A stretch of 64,000 bases of DNA from assembly GCF_000379985.1 (NCBI RefSeq), contig NZ_KB904062.1, positions 36,700 through 100,699 of the forward strand. The letters run 5' to 3'. The stretch comes from Streptococcus caballi DSM 19004 (lineage in GTDB: Bacteria > Bacillota > Bacilli > Lactobacillales > Streptococcaceae). A program made the translations under genes and the position numbers. Each line of letters begins with the position of its first letter. The stretch's first letter is position 1. Shown piece by piece: positions 16,990-25,953 of this stretch. The notes beneath the pieces were generated by a model. The model ran no database searches. It was not told the DNA's origin and worked only from the letters and a program-made list of their open reading frames with translations.

Positions 16990-18801
16990 TTATTCAACAG
17001 TTACAGATTTTGCAAGATTACGAGGCTTATCAACATCAAGACCACGTTGTAAGGTTGCATAGTAAGCAATCAATTGCGTTGGCACAACCATAGCAATTGG
17101 CGATAAGAATGGATGAACAGTCATCACCTTAATATCATCATCTTCCTTAGCCAAAGCTTCATCAACAATGGTCAAAACATGAGCGCCACGAGCAGCTACT
17201 TCTTGAATATTGCCACGCGTATGAGCCGCAAGAATTGGATTATTAGAAATCAAAGCAAGAACAGGTACGCCATCTTCGATAAGTGAGATAGTTCCGTGTT
17301 TCAACTCACCAGCTGCAAAACCTTCACATTGGATATAAGAAATTTCTTTTAATTTAAGAGAAGCTTCCATGGCAACGTAATAATCACTACCTCGACCAAT
17401 ATAGAAGGCATTGCGAGTTGTTGCTAATAAGTTAGCTACTTTTTCTTCGATCAATTCTTTTTCTGACAAAGTCGCTTCAATTGATTGTGCCACGATGGCT
17501 AATTCATGCACAAGATCGAAGTCTTCTGCAGCTTTGTTATGATTAGCTTGACCAACTGCCTTAGCCAAAAATGCAAGAGTAGCAATCTGTGCTGTGTAGG
17601 CTTTAGTTGAAGCAACTGCAATTTCTGGACCAGCATGAAGAAGCATAGTATGACTTGCCTCACGTGATAGAGTTGATCCAGGAACGTTGGTGATCGTCAA
17701 ACTTGGAATACCTAGTTCGTTTGCTTTTACCAGGACCTGACGACTGTCTGCAGTTTCACCAGATTGACTAATAAAGATAAAGAGCGGCTTCTTACTGAGC
17801 AAAGGCTGATTGTAGCCCCATTCAGATGCAATTCCTAACTCAACAGGTGTTTCTGTCAAAGCTTCCAACATATTTTTGGCTGCGAAACCTGCATGGTAGG
17901 ATGTTCCAGCCGCAATAATATAGAGACGATCTGCTTCTTGTACAGCTTCAACGATAGCATTGTCAACGACAATATTGTCATCATCAGTATAGGCTTTGAT
18001 GAGCTTACGCATCACAGTTGGCTGCTCATCAATTTCTTTAAGCATGTAATAAGGGTAGGTCCCTTTACCGATATCAGAAAGATCAAGTTCAGCTATATAG
18101 GACTCTCTTTCAACGGAATGTCCTTCATAATCTTGAATATCAACACTATCTTTCTTCACGATAACAAGTTCCTTATCGTGAATTTCCATGTATTGATTTG
18201 TTTCGCGAATCATAGCCATAGCATCTGAACAGATCATGTTATAGCCATCACCCAAACCAATGAGAAGAGGAGATTTATTTTTAGCCACATAAATCGTATT
18301 AGGGTCTTGCGCATCCATAAGAGCAAACGCGTAAGAACCTTCAATAATATGAAGTGCTTTTCGGAAAGCTTCTAAAACGGACAAACCATCCTCTTCAACA
18401 AATTTACCAATCAAATGAACCGCAATTTCAGTATCTGTTTGCCCGTTCAAATGATGATTCGACAGATAATCGTCTTTAATTTGTGCAAAATTTTCGATAA
18501 CACCATTATGAACCAAGGTCAAACGAGATGTTTCAGATTGATGCGGATGAGCATTGATTTCACTTGGTTTACCATGAGTAGCCCAACGCGTATGACCAAT
18601 CCCAGCCGTTCCCTCAACATCAATCCCTATTCTTGCACGTAAGTCAGCAATACGTCCAACAGATTTAATCAAATTTGAACCGTTATTATTCGCAACAAAA
18701 ATACCCGCAGAGTCATATCCACGATATTCTAATTTTTCTAATCCCTGCATCAAGATGTCTGTTGCATTACGATTTCCAACAACACCAACAATTCCACACA
18801 T
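16990..18801 (-). CDS. glmS: Glutamine-fructose-6-phosphate aminotransferase (isomerizing)
   Basis: A 603-residue GlmS that makes glucosamine-6-phosphate from fructose-6-phosphate and glutamine, the first step towards peptidoglycan amino sugars. The start is set by the MCGIVG N-terminus, as Cys2 becomes the N-terminal nucleophile of the glutaminase domain. GHTRWATHG and HNGVIEN follow, then two SIS sugar-isomerase domains with AAGTSYHA, SQSGETADS and the terminal DKPRNLAKSVTVE. The length is normal. No glmS ribozyme is visible. Control appears transcriptional through two NagR-type operators at 18963 and 19042, and the SD lies upstream of a small hairpin. Confidence 0.97.
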   Translation of the reverse strand: MCGIVGVVGNRNATDILMQGLEKLEYRGYDSAGIFVANNNGSNLIKSVGRIADLRARIGIDVEGTAGIGHTRWATHGKPSEINAHPHQSETSRLTLVHNGVIENFAQIKDDYLSNHHLNGQTDTEIAVHLIGKFVEEDGLSVLEAFRKALHIIEGSYAFALMDAQDPNTIYVAKNKSPLLIGLGDGYNMICSDAMAMIRETNQYMEIHDKELVIVKKDSVDIQDYEGHSVERESYIAELDLSDIGKGTYPYYMLKEIDEQPTVMRKLIKAYTDDDNIVVDNAIVEAVQEADRLYIIAAGTSYHAGFAAKNMLEALTETPVELGIASEWGYNQPLLSKKPLFIFISQSGETADSRQVLVKANELGIPSLTITNVPGSTLSREASHTMLLHAGPEIAVASTKAYTAQIATLAFLAKAVGQANHNKAAEDFDLVHELAIVAQSIEATLSEKELIEEKVANLLATTRNAFYIGRGSDYYVAMEASLKLKEISYIQCEGFAAGELKHGTISLIEDGVPVLALISNNPILAAHTRGNIQEVAARGAHVLTIVDEALAKEDDDIKVMTVHPFLSPIAMVVPTQLIAYYATLQRGLDVDKPRNLAKSVTVE

Positions 18802-18809
18802 AATCATTA

Positions 18810-18834
18810 TCGGTAGGTTATTCCTACCACTCCT
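18810..18834 (-). promoter_or_regulatory. Hairpin between the SD and start of glmS
   Basis: In the glmS leader the order is AAAAGGAG, then GGTAGG-AATAA-CCTACC (a perfect 6-bp stem), then CGATAATGATT and the ATG. Without the hairpin the SD would be about 27 bases from the ATG, too far to work; folding would bring it near. No other SD is seen close to the start. Confidence 0.5.
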
Positions 18835-18962
18835 TTTTTAATTTTATACTTATTAAAAATCAAGACCAGCTATGCTACGCTCTCTCAGGGAACACATGCT
18901 TGATCTAGCACTAGCTGCCCTAACTAAGAAGCCACATCATAGGATTGATTTTCTGAGTATAT

Positions 18963-19059
18963 AATTGGTATAGTTCAATTTAACGTTGAAAAATACTAAC
19001 AAAGACAGTATATAACTTATATTTATAAAAGTCAACAATCAAATTGGTATAGTTCAATT
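18963..19059 (-). promoter_or_regulatory. glmS promoter with two NagR (dre)-type operators
   Basis: The promoter is TTGACT (19030-19035), a 17-bp spacer, and TATACT (19007-19012) on the minus strand. Two identical 18-bp sites AATTGGTATAGTTCAATT flank it: 19042-19059 just upstream of the -35, and 18963-18980 about 20-37 bases after the expected transcript start. They match the TTGGTATAG core of operators used by the GntR/HutC regulator NagR, which is known to control glmS and the nag genes in Streptococcus mutans. The leader to the ATG is about 200 nt. Confidence 0.75.
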
Positions 19060-19083
19060 CATATGAACTGTAGTGCCTAAATA

Positions 19084-19115
19084 AATAAAAAAAGAGAATC
19101 TCAAAATTCTCTTTC
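19084..19115 (-). terminator. Terminator facing the glmS promoter
   Basis: AAAGAGAAT-TTTGAG-ATTCTCTTTTTTT on the minus strand, 25 bp upstream of the operator. It would insulate glmS from transcripts arriving from thiI, whose stop is about 530 bp away. Confidence 0.7.
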
Positions 19116-19485
19116 TAAGCTAGCTATGCTGCTTTGCCTTTTCCAAGGGAGGATAACTGCTATAAACTTATAATAATCTACTTCCACAGCAAAATAACAT
19201 CTCATTTAATTAATAACAACTTTTTCAAACGGACATTTTTATTTCATTTAATTAGTTGCAAATTAATTAAATTGTATTGAATGCCATAATTTTTATCCTG
19301 TTGCAAAATGAAGTGTAAGAAAAAAGATCTGTTCATCTGATAGACCGAACTCCCCACAAAATAGGCCCATCCCCAACTTTCTAAAGCAGATCACGGGAAA
19401 AATCGAAGCTTACCTTCTAACAACATCCATAGAAGCGAACAGAGTCAATTACTATGACACATAAAACTTTAGTCGCCTAGGTCTA
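19116..19485. other. Intergenic stretch with an IS-end fragment
   Basis: AT-rich DNA without a gene. Bases 19296-19342 match the reverse complement of 31283-31329 at 42 of 47 positions, so both are probably fragments of the same insertion-sequence end. The IS30 transposase scrap that follows may belong to the same element. Confidence 0.5.
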
Positions 19486-19647
19486 TTAACTATTAACCCA
19501 ATTGATTTGCCTAAAGCTGTTTGCAAGCGAAAGAAAAGGAAGACTCGCCCGTCAGCTAAGAAATATCTCGGAATCGGCATTGAGCAAAGAGCTGATGGAA
19601 TCATTGATTGCTCAACATTTGGTCCTTTGGGAAAATATTTTTTATAA
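19486..19647 (+). pseudogene. IS30-family transposase fragment
   Basis: A short plus-strand frame with no start reads LPKAVCKRKKRKTRP, then SAKKYLGIGIEQRADGI and STFGPLGKY before a stop. This aligns in order with the segment before the first catalytic Asp of IS30-type transposases (RKPKTKKTRxxKKxLGxSIEERP...EFGHWEIDT). The catalytic residues are lost. It ends over the 3' end of thiI. About 50 codons of roughly 320-390 remain. Confidence 0.55.
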
Positions 19648-20859
19648 TAAGTCCTCAATCAAATCATCCATATCATCATGTTCCACCTGCGGTGTGATTT
19701 TTGTAATCCTGATACCAGCGACGGCACGTTCTACCAGACCTTCAACATCTAAACGTTTTTCGTATTGTTCAACATTCTTAATTTTAGGATTAGTTTTTGG
19801 ACGGTCTGGCGCAAAAATGGTACAGCAATCTTCAAATGGTTGAATAGAAATATCAAAGGTATCAATCTTTTGGGCGATGTCAATGATTTCCAGCTTATCC
19901 ATGGTGACCACTGGACGGATAACTGGTGTGCAGGTTACAGCGTTGATGGCCTGCATACTCTCAAGCGTCTGGCTGGCAACCTGACCGAGACTTTCACCAT
20001 TAATAATAACTAGGCCGTGGCGTTCCTCACGAATACGATCTGTAATACGCATCATAAATCGGCGTGTCAAAGTCATAAGATAAGCCTCTGGCGCTTTATC
20101 CTTGATTTCTTCTTGAATTTCCGTAAAAGGAACTTCGATAAACTGGATATTGCCACCGAACTTGGTCAATTTACGGGTCAAGTCCTGTGCCTTCTTAAGT
20201 GCACCAGGGCTAGTGTAAGGAGGACTGGCAAAGTGCACCGCTTCAATATCAACACCGCGCTTAAGAGCCAAATAACCAGCGACTGGTGAATCAATGCCAC
20301 CAGACAGCATAAGCATGCCCTTGCCTGATGTGCCAACAGGCAGACCACCTGCACCCTTGATATTTTCGTAGGAAAGATAGGCGGCTTCATCGCGTATTTC
20401 TACCTTAAGATTAATATCTGGATTTTTCATCTTGGCCTGAATGTTTGGTAAAACATCGAAAACGGCATTGCCCATGACTTGATTCAGTTCACGACTATCT
20501 AATTCAAAACTATGATCACTGCGCTTGGAGCTGATTTTGAAGGTCATGCCTTCCTTATAAATGTCCACCATTAGATCTTGTACTGCTTTTTTAACAGCAT
20601 CAACTGTTTTTTCAACTTTATAAGACGGTGAAAATGCCTGAATCCCAAAGATTTGTTTAAGTGATTCAGCAACAGGAAGATAGTCTGTCCCATTGAGATA
20701 AACATGGGCACGGTCGCGGTCGGCATGGACCGTCACATCTGGATAAATGGATAGAACGTGTTCAATATTGCGTTTCAATTTGTTAATGAACCGCATGCGA
20801 TTTTTTCCTTTAGTTGACAGCTCACCATAGCGAACCATAATTTCTGAATACTCTAGCAT
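19642..20859 (-). CDS. thiI: tRNA 4-thiouridine synthase
   Basis: A 405-residue ThiI that activates U8 of tRNA with ATP and inserts sulfur, and in many bacteria also feeds thiamine thiazole synthesis. It contains an N-terminal ferredoxin-like/THUMP region (about 1-165, [13 protein letters not shown]), the PP-loop SGGIDSP at 186-192, and [10 protein letters not shown] near residue 343 with the conserved cysteine. There is no C-terminal rhodanese domain, as in other Gram-positive ThiI, so sulfur must come directly from a cysteine desulfurase; the gene just upstream encodes one, 18 bp away. AAAAGGA precedes the ATG. Confidence 0.96.
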   Translation of the reverse strand: MLEYSEIMVRYGELSTKGKNRMRFINKLKRNIEHVLSIYPDVTVHADRDRAHVYLNGTDYLPVAESLKQIFGIQAFSPSYKVEKTVDAVKKAVQDLMVDIYKEGMTFKISSKRSDHSFELDSRELNQVMGNAVFDVLPNIQAKMKNPDINLKVEIRDEAAYLSYENIKGAGGLPVGTSGKGMLMLSGGIDSPVAGYLALKRGVDIEAVHFASPPYTSPGALKKAQDLTRKLTKFGGNIQFIEVPFTEIQEEIKDKAPEAYLMTLTRRFMMRITDRIREERHGLVIINGESLGQVASQTLESMQAINAVTCTPVIRPVVTMDKLEIIDIAQKIDTFDISIQPFEDCCTIFAPDRPKTNPKIKNVEQYEKRLDVEGLVERAVAGIRITKITPQVEHDDMDDLIEDLL

Positions 20860-20877
20860 AATTCTTATCTTTTCCTT

Positions 20878-22023
20878 TTATCGTACTTTTTTTGTTTTGT
20901 CATAAACTTGCTTGAAGATGGTAAGGAACTGCTCAATCTGGCTCATATCGTTATCATCATCAAGGCTGATACGAACGGCTGACTGAGCTTGTTTGGTTGG
21001 CACTCCCATAGCAATGAGAGTCCCTGCTGGTTTGCCAGCCTTAGATGAACAAGCGGATGTCGTCGAAATATAGATTTCGTGTTCTTCAAAAGCATGGACA
21101 ACTACTTCGCCACGAACACCCTTGATACCGAAGGTCAAAATGTTAGGCGCGAAGCGCTCATCATCACCAGAGAAAATCATGATATCATCATGTTTAACCA
21201 GTTCATCATAGATGACTGTTTTCATCTGAGCAATTCTTGGCAGAGCCTGAGATTCCTTGGCTATGACCAAGCGAAGGGCTTTAGCAGTTGCCGCAATTCC
21301 CGCTACATTTTCAGTGGTTGAACGGAAGTCCCTTTCCTGACCGCCTCCGGTTAAAAGAGGTTGTAATTTCTTGCCTTCTTTTTTATAAAGAAAACCGACG
21401 CCGCGCACGCCATGGAATTTATGACCTGAAAAGCTGGCAAAATCCACACGCTCAGTCAGGTAAGTTTCGGTTGGGATCTTCCCGATAGCCTGCACTGCAT
21501 CAACATGGAAAGAAATACTAGGCTTGTCCGCTAACAGACGCGAAATAGATTTGATAGGCTGGATAGAACCCATTTCATTATTGACCGCCATGATAGATAC
21601 TAAAATGGTATCTGGTCGCAAAAGCGCAGCCAATTGGTCTAAGTCAACAAAACCATCCGCCGTTACAGGGGCGTAAGAAACCTCAAAACCATGCTGGCTC
21701 AGCCATTTTGCCGACTCCTTAACCGCTGGATGCTCAATATCAGAAACAATGATGTGCTTACCATAGCGTTCTTTTTCAAAAGCAATGCCCTTGAGCGCCC
21801 AGTTATCGCTCTCTGTACCGCCTGAGGTGAAGATAATTTCGCTATTTTTGACGCCTAGTAGGTCTGCAATCTGCTGACGGCTGGCTTCTAAAATGCGTGT
21901 CGCCTTGCTACCGAGATTGTGCAAGCTTGAGGGATTGCCGTAAATTTTACTGGCCACTTCTTGATAAGTCTTGAGCGCTTCTGGATAAGGAAGCGTCGTG
22001 GCCGAATTGTCAAAATAAATCAT
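20878..22023 (-). CDS. Cysteine desulfurase (IscS/NifS-like, ThiI partner)
   Basis: A 381-residue PLP-dependent cysteine desulfurase that transfers sulfur from cysteine to a protein persulfide. The PLP lysine is Lys202 in SFSGHKFHGVRGVG, His98 in IEHPAV stacks on PLP, and the catalytic Cys325 lies in STTSACSSKAG. It belongs to the NifZ/IscS2 type that is paired with thiI in Bacilli. The gene is first in a two-gene operon with thiI. AAGGAAG is about 17 bases from the ATG, which is long. An extended -10 (TGGTATAAT) lies at 22063-22068. Confidence 0.94.
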   Translation of the reverse strand: MIYFDNSATTLPYPEALKTYQEVASKIYGNPSSLHNLGSKATRILEASRQQIADLLGVKNSEIIFTSGGTESDNWALKGIAFEKERYGKHIIVSDIEHPAVKESAKWLSQHGFEVSYAPVTADGFVDLDQLAALLRPDTILVSIMAVNNEMGSIQPIKSISRLLADKPSISFHVDAVQAIGKIPTETYLTERVDFASFSGHKFHGVRGVGFLYKKEGKKLQPLLTGGGQERDFRSTTENVAGIAATAKALRLVIAKESQALPRIAQMKTVIYDELVKHDDIMIFSGDDERFAPNILTFGIKGVRGEVVVHAFEEHEIYISTTSACSSKAGKPAGTLIAMGVPTKQAQSAVRISLDDDNDMSQIEQFLTIFKQVYDKTKKVR

Positions 22024-22062
22024 AATAAATAATTGTAACTTCCTTCAAATTCAATCTAAATT

Positions 22063-22068
22063 ATTATA
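22063..22068 (-). promoter_or_regulatory. Extended -10 promoter of the desulfurase-thiI operon
   Basis: TGGTATAAT on the minus strand, about 40 bases before the ATG. It is divergent from the promoter of the plus-strand gene at 22172. Confidence 0.55.
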
Positions 22069-22136
22069 CCATATATGACAGTCTTGTTCTTGGAATAAAA
22101 GTTAAGTTTTTTTTAGCATTTTTTAAGGGAAAATCA

Positions 22137-22142
22137 TATAAT
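22137..22142 (+). promoter_or_regulatory. -10 element for the Ser-rich membrane protein gene
   Basis: TATAAT 29 bases before the ATG at 22172, after a long A/T-rich tract; the -35 is weak (TTAGCA). Confidence 0.5.
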
Positions 22143-22171
22143 AGAATAGAACGATAAAAAGGAGACTAGTC

Positions 22172-22621
22172 ATGTCAGAACAATATTCAAGACGACGTAA
22201 AACATCAGTACCCGAATCATCCACACCAACAAAACATATCAAAACAGGCTTTTCTGCTCTGCAAAAGACCGTTGCCCTCATCGGTAGTATTCTCAGTATC
22301 ATCGTCGCCACCATCACTATCAATAATGCCTTGAATGGCGGAAGTAAGAGCAACAGCAATTCTTCAAGTGGTACTAGCAAAACAACGATTATTAAAGTTA
22401 AGGAAAGTAGCGACAAAACCAGCAGCAATGTCAACACTGATAACGATAACAATACATACAGCTCCTCTGCTAATGCTGATCAAACCTATTCAAGTCAATA
22501 CAACGAAGCAAGCTCTGCCGCATCCTCAGAAAGCAATGTTGCCTCATCTTCTGATAACACTGCGAACTCTGCCACTGATGCAACGATACCATCATCTTCT
22601 GCAACTGAATCAGCTCAATGA
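22172..22621 (+). CDS. Single-pass membrane protein with Ser/Asn/Thr-rich extracellular tail
   Basis: A 149-residue protein with a charged N-terminus (QYSRRRKTS), one membrane segment at about 37-55 (VALIGSILSIIVATITI), and a low-complexity tail of about 95 residues rich in Ser, Asn, Thr and Ala. The positive residues before the helix predict the tail outside. It resembles uncharacterised streptococcal proteins of the same size (DUF6556-like), often found next to folC; I give no function. AAAAAGGAG precedes the ATG. It is followed by a terminator. Confidence 0.75.
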   Translation: MSEQYSRRRKTSVPESSTPTKHIKTGFSALQKTVALIGSILSIIVATITINNALNGGSKSNSNSSSGTSKTTIIKVKESSDKTSSNVNTDNDNNTYSSSANADQTYSSQYNEASSAASSESNVASSSDNTANSATDATIPSSSATESAQ

Positions 22622-22632
22622 TCAATCTCCTA

Positions 22633-22686
22633 GAAGAGTTTGACTACTCTTGACCTAAAGAGGTCAGAATGGTTAAACTCTTTTTC
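22633..22686 (+). terminator. Terminator between the Ser-rich protein gene and folC
   Basis: AAGAGTTTGAC...GGTTAAACTCTTTTT with an inner GACCTAAAGAGGTC hairpin. Confidence 0.75.
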
Positions 22687-22710
22687 TATCTTACTTCCCA
22701 TTAAAATACT

Positions 22711-23991
22711 ATGAACTATTATCAAACACTCAATTGGATTCACTCCCACAAGGCCAAAGGTCGCAGACCAGACATGAAACGGATGAAAGCTCTGCTGGCA
22801 ACATTAGGGAATCCTCAAGATGATTTCCCTGCCATTCATCTGGTAGGGACTAACGGCAAGGGCTCGACGACCAGCTATCTGCAACATATTTTCACAGAGG
22901 CAGACTACAAGACCGGCACCTTCACCTCACCCTACATCACGCGCTTCAACGAGCGTATAGCCATTGATGGTAACCCAATTCCAGACCAAGACTTGGTCAA
23001 GACGGTACAAGTCTTGCAGGATAAGATTGCTCAAACTAACTTTCTAGACCACTTTGATAAGCCAACTGAATTTGAGCTAGTCACGGCCATCATGTTCCTC
23101 TATTTCGCACAGATTCAGCCAGTGGACCTGGCTATTATTGAGGCTGGTATCGGCGGACAACATGATTCTACTAATGTCTTCAAGGCTTTAGCTCTTGTCT
23201 GCCCCTCCATCAGTTTAGATCATCAGGAAACCTTGGGGCATCAGCTGACTGATATTGCTCGCCAAAAAGTAGGCGCTCTAGACGCTCATACTCCCTTGAT
23301 TTTCGGCCCCATGACAGACCAAGTTCGTCAAGTTTTTCTAGACAGGACAGAGCAACTCTTCTCCCCTCATTATGAACTGGGGCAGGATTTCTTCCTCTTG
23401 GAAAATGGAAGAGCTTTTGACTTTAACTATGAGAGTTTCAGACTGGCTGATATTGAGCTAGCTATGCTGGGCAGGCACCAACAATCCAATGCAGCTCTAG
23501 CTATTATGACCTCCCTACTTCTTAGGTCGCAATTTCCCAAGCTGACTCCCCAGAACATCAAAGTAGGACTAGAACAAACAGTTTGGCCAGGCCGCTGCGA
23601 GCTGGTCAGACCCAACCTGCTTCTGGATGGCGCCCACAATGAAGATTCCATTGCTAAGTTGATTGAGGTTTTAAAGGATTATTTTCCAGACAAGGCCATT
23701 CACATCCTATTCGCCAGCCTCAACCGCAAGCCGCTTGACAAGATACTGGGCCAGCTGGCTGAGTTTGACCTCAGTGTCACCAGTTTTGACTTTCCAGAAG
23801 CTCGCCCCTTGTCTGATTATCCAAATCAATATCCACAGGTTAAGCATTGGAAGGCTTGGTTGGTAGAGAGTCAAGTTGAACCTGATCAGCTCTACGTTGT
23901 GACGGGGTCGCTTTATTTTATTTCCGAAGTGAGAAATTACCTTCAAAACAATAATTCGCAAATCGAACACTCCCTCCAAATTATCAATTGA
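22711..23991 (+). CDS. folC: Folylpolyglutamate synthase / dihydrofolate synthase
   Basis: A 426-residue Mur-ligase-type enzyme that adds glutamate to dihydropteroate and folates. The P-loop GTNGKGST is at 46-53, the TFTSPYITRFNERI motif at about 70-84, IIEAGIGGQHDSTN near 146-159 and LDHQETLG near 172; the C-terminal domain has LLLDGAHNEDSI. The GGxxDSTN variant has Gln-His where Arg-Leu/Asp is more usual. No clear Shine-Dalgarno precedes the ATG (TTCCCATTAAAATACT), so translation may be weak or start elsewhere. It is transcribed away from the desulfurase operon. Confidence 0.94.
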   Translation: MNYYQTLNWIHSHKAKGRRPDMKRMKALLATLGNPQDDFPAIHLVGTNGKGSTTSYLQHIFTEADYKTGTFTSPYITRFNERIAIDGNPIPDQDLVKTVQVLQDKIAQTNFLDHFDKPTEFELVTAIMFLYFAQIQPVDLAIIEAGIGGQHDSTNVFKALALVCPSISLDHQETLGHQLTDIARQKVGALDAHTPLIFGPMTDQVRQVFLDRTEQLFSPHYELGQDFFLLENGRAFDFNYESFRLADIELAMLGRHQQSNAALAIMTSLLLRSQFPKLTPQNIKVGLEQTVWPGRCELVRPNLLLDGAHNEDSIAKLIEVLKDYFPDKAIHILFASLNRKPLDKILGQLAEFDLSVTSFDFPEARPLSDYPNQYPQVKHWKAWLVESQVEPDQLYVVTGSLYFISEVRNYLQNNNSQIEHSLQIIN

Positions 23992-24033
23992 CTCTTTGTT
24001 CATCAACATTGAACAAAAAATGTATTCACAAGA

Positions 24034-24420
24034 TCATAATGCTCTTAAAATAAGACTAATGTGTGATAATTTGATAAAAGCTACCTCCGATGAGGCTGAT
24101 TTTTCAACATCCTTGGCTAATCTTCGAGAATATTTCAACCAAGAGAACGTCCTCTCTACACCCCAAGGCTTGGGTATGATTTGCCAACTTCCTTTGATTA
24201 TTTCACCACCGTCAATACCTAGTTACTCTGTGGCATTCCTTGGTTTCACACTTTGAGAATCAATGATTGCGTAGGTTGAAGAGATAGCTTTACCAGCTTT
24301 CACTCGCTTTTTTAACAAATTCTTGTTTAGACCATTGATAGGTGTAGTGTTTTGAGAAATAGGATTCAAGCTTACCCATTCGTTATCAGTTAAATCAGTT
24401 TCATACGCTTGTCTAGTCAT
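24034..24420 (-). pseudogene. IS5-family transposase, internally deleted
   Basis: On the minus strand MTRQAYETDLTDNEWVSL is the standard N-terminus of an IS5/IS1031-type transposase. It jumps, after a deletion of the middle N-terminal half, to RVKAGKAISSTYAIIDSQSVK, which contains the first catalytic Asp. After a stop codon the frame continues with the C-terminal part WGVERTFSWLKYSRRLAKD (catalytic Glu) and ends ISLILRAL. The region between first Asp and the Glu is also short. It is non-functional. Confidence 0.8.
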
Positions 24421-24504
24421 ATCTTTAGTTAAATATTTTTTGTGAATACAGATTCTTAGAATAAAGCTTAATGCCCCACTCTTCCCAATCCCCACCATAG
24501 TCAA

Positions 24505-24825
24505 GAATGAGATCCCGCTTTAATTGCGAGGGATGCTTAGAGGAAGCATACTATAATCTTATTATCCAGTCTTTGATCATAGTAGTGGCTATTGACTGCG
24601 GTGTTTCCAAACTAAACTATAGCATGAATAAGCTAAAACGACCTCAATTCGTCTGCCTCAAGCTGCTTTCTAAAGAGTTCATCAAAATCAAAATCTTTTT
24701 TTGGAGACCTCTTGGAGTAAAGTCGTGATAAAATAAGTCATGGGAATTCTAGTGCAGTATTGCAGCTCTACTATTGATTGGTTAAACAAAATATGTGACA
24801 AGCTAAAATTGGTTTATTACCCTAT
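24505..24825. other. Intergenic debris, no gene seen
   Basis: About 320 bp between the IS5 remnant and the rgg terminator. Short inverted segments (GAGGAAGCATACTATAATC) and a minus-strand open stretch reading FDELFRKQLEADELRSF are visible, but there is no start, RBS or family match. It is probably mobile-element debris. Confidence 0.35.
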
Positions 24826-24827
24826 TA

Positions 24828-24861
24828 AAAAATAGCGCCAAAACTCCGGTTTGGCACTATT
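24828..24861 (-). terminator. Terminator after the rgg pseudogene
   Basis: AAAATAGTGCCAAA-CCGGAG-TTTTGGCGCTATTTT with T-run on the minus strand, abutting the stop. Confidence 0.8.
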
Positions 24862-24864
24862 TTT

Positions 24865-25728
24865 TTACTTTTGACTAAGCTTTTCAATTTTTTCTTTCAT
24901 GTGTTGTGCGGTTCCTAAGCATTCTAAGGAAGCCATGATATTAGCGCATTTCTCCATTTCTTTAATTGCCTCATCTTTGCCTATTTGAAATTCATAAAAA
25001 CCACGGTAAAACTTTATCAAGATCCTTTCGTATAAATCAGTTTCCGGTATATTAAAGCTATCAATATAGTTGAAACATCTAAAGGCAACTTTCAACTGTT
25101 TACGATCTATGCAGATTTCTATAACATTTAACAGCATCTGTAAAATCCGCTTACGATTTTCTGGAATATCTCGATAAAACTATGTCCTTTTTACCATTTC
25201 ATTTGTAAAAAGTTCAAGCGAGGCAACATTCATCAAGCCAACCGCATTCGTAAAAATCCATAGTTCAAACCGACCCCACTCTTCAACGGAGAATAAATAA
25301 TCCATCAGAAATTGCACATCTTCATTGGAAACAACTTCGGATGGTAAGCAATAAAATAGGATAGCTCGAACAACGATTGTTTTTAGTCTGTAAAGTTTTT
25401 GGTCGGGATTTTCTTCTTCAAACTGAAGACAATTTTTTAAAATAGATTTTATCTTAGTTACATCCTGATTAAGATAAGCTTCAGAAAGTTTCGTTGAAAA
25501 TTGGATATCCAAGGTTTGGGTATAATTATGATAAACCCACTGAAACTCATCTAAGGGAACATTCATATTTTTTAAACAAAGATAAAAAGTATCAATAGTG
25601 ATACCACTAATTCCTCTTTCAAAACGAGATAATTGGGCTGTTGAGACAATATTATCCGCAACTTCCTTTAAAGTGAGCCCTTTTGCTTCTCGAATAATTT
25701 TAAATACCTCTCCTACGACCTTTTGCAT
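24865..25728 (-). pseudogene. Rgg/GadR/MutR-family regulator interrupted by one amber codon
   Basis: The minus-strand frame from 25728 encodes an Rgg-type regulator: an HTH_XRE domain (VFKIIREAKGLTLKEVAD, TAQLSRFERGISGITIDTF) and the TPR-like pheromone-binding repeats. It is interrupted by a TAG at 25180-25182 after VKRT. The very next codons FYRDIPENRKRILQMLL continue in the same frame, and 24865-25137 completes the normal C-terminus (about 287 codons in all). A single substitution is therefore the only visible lesion. Downstream gene order (als genes upstream on the same strand) gives no clear target. The truncated 182-residue product could still bind DNA. Confidence 0.85.
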
Positions 25729-25916
25729 ATTCTCACCTGCTTATTAAAATATAAGATTGATAAAATAATTTCATCTAGATCATCATTTTATATAACTAAT
25801 TATTTTACATTAGAAAGAAAATAATTTCAAAAATTTAACTCTCATGTTTAGTAGAACTAGGAAGCAGCTGAGATTAACTAACCATCACTTCTATTTCTGA
25901 TGATAGCAATTTAATA

Positions 25917-25947
25917 TAAAAATTGACATGGATCATGCCATGTCAAT
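25917..25947 (-). terminator. Terminator after aldB
   Basis: ATTGACATGG-CATGAT-CCATGTCAAT followed by TTTT on the minus strand. Confidence 0.85.
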
Positions 25948-25953
25948 CATTCT

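Noticed and set aside
18801..19000. glmS ribozyme/riboswitch in the glmS leader
   Set aside because: The leader lacks the conserved glmS ribozyme core and pseudoknot sequences, and NagR-type operators explain control.
22335..22643. 102-codon ORF in another frame of the Ser-rich gene
   Set aside because: It is a frame shadow caused by repetitive codons of the real gene at 22172-22621.
23996..24256. 86-codon ORF on the plus strand after folC
   Set aside because: It is antisense to the C-terminal part of the IS5-family transposase remnant.
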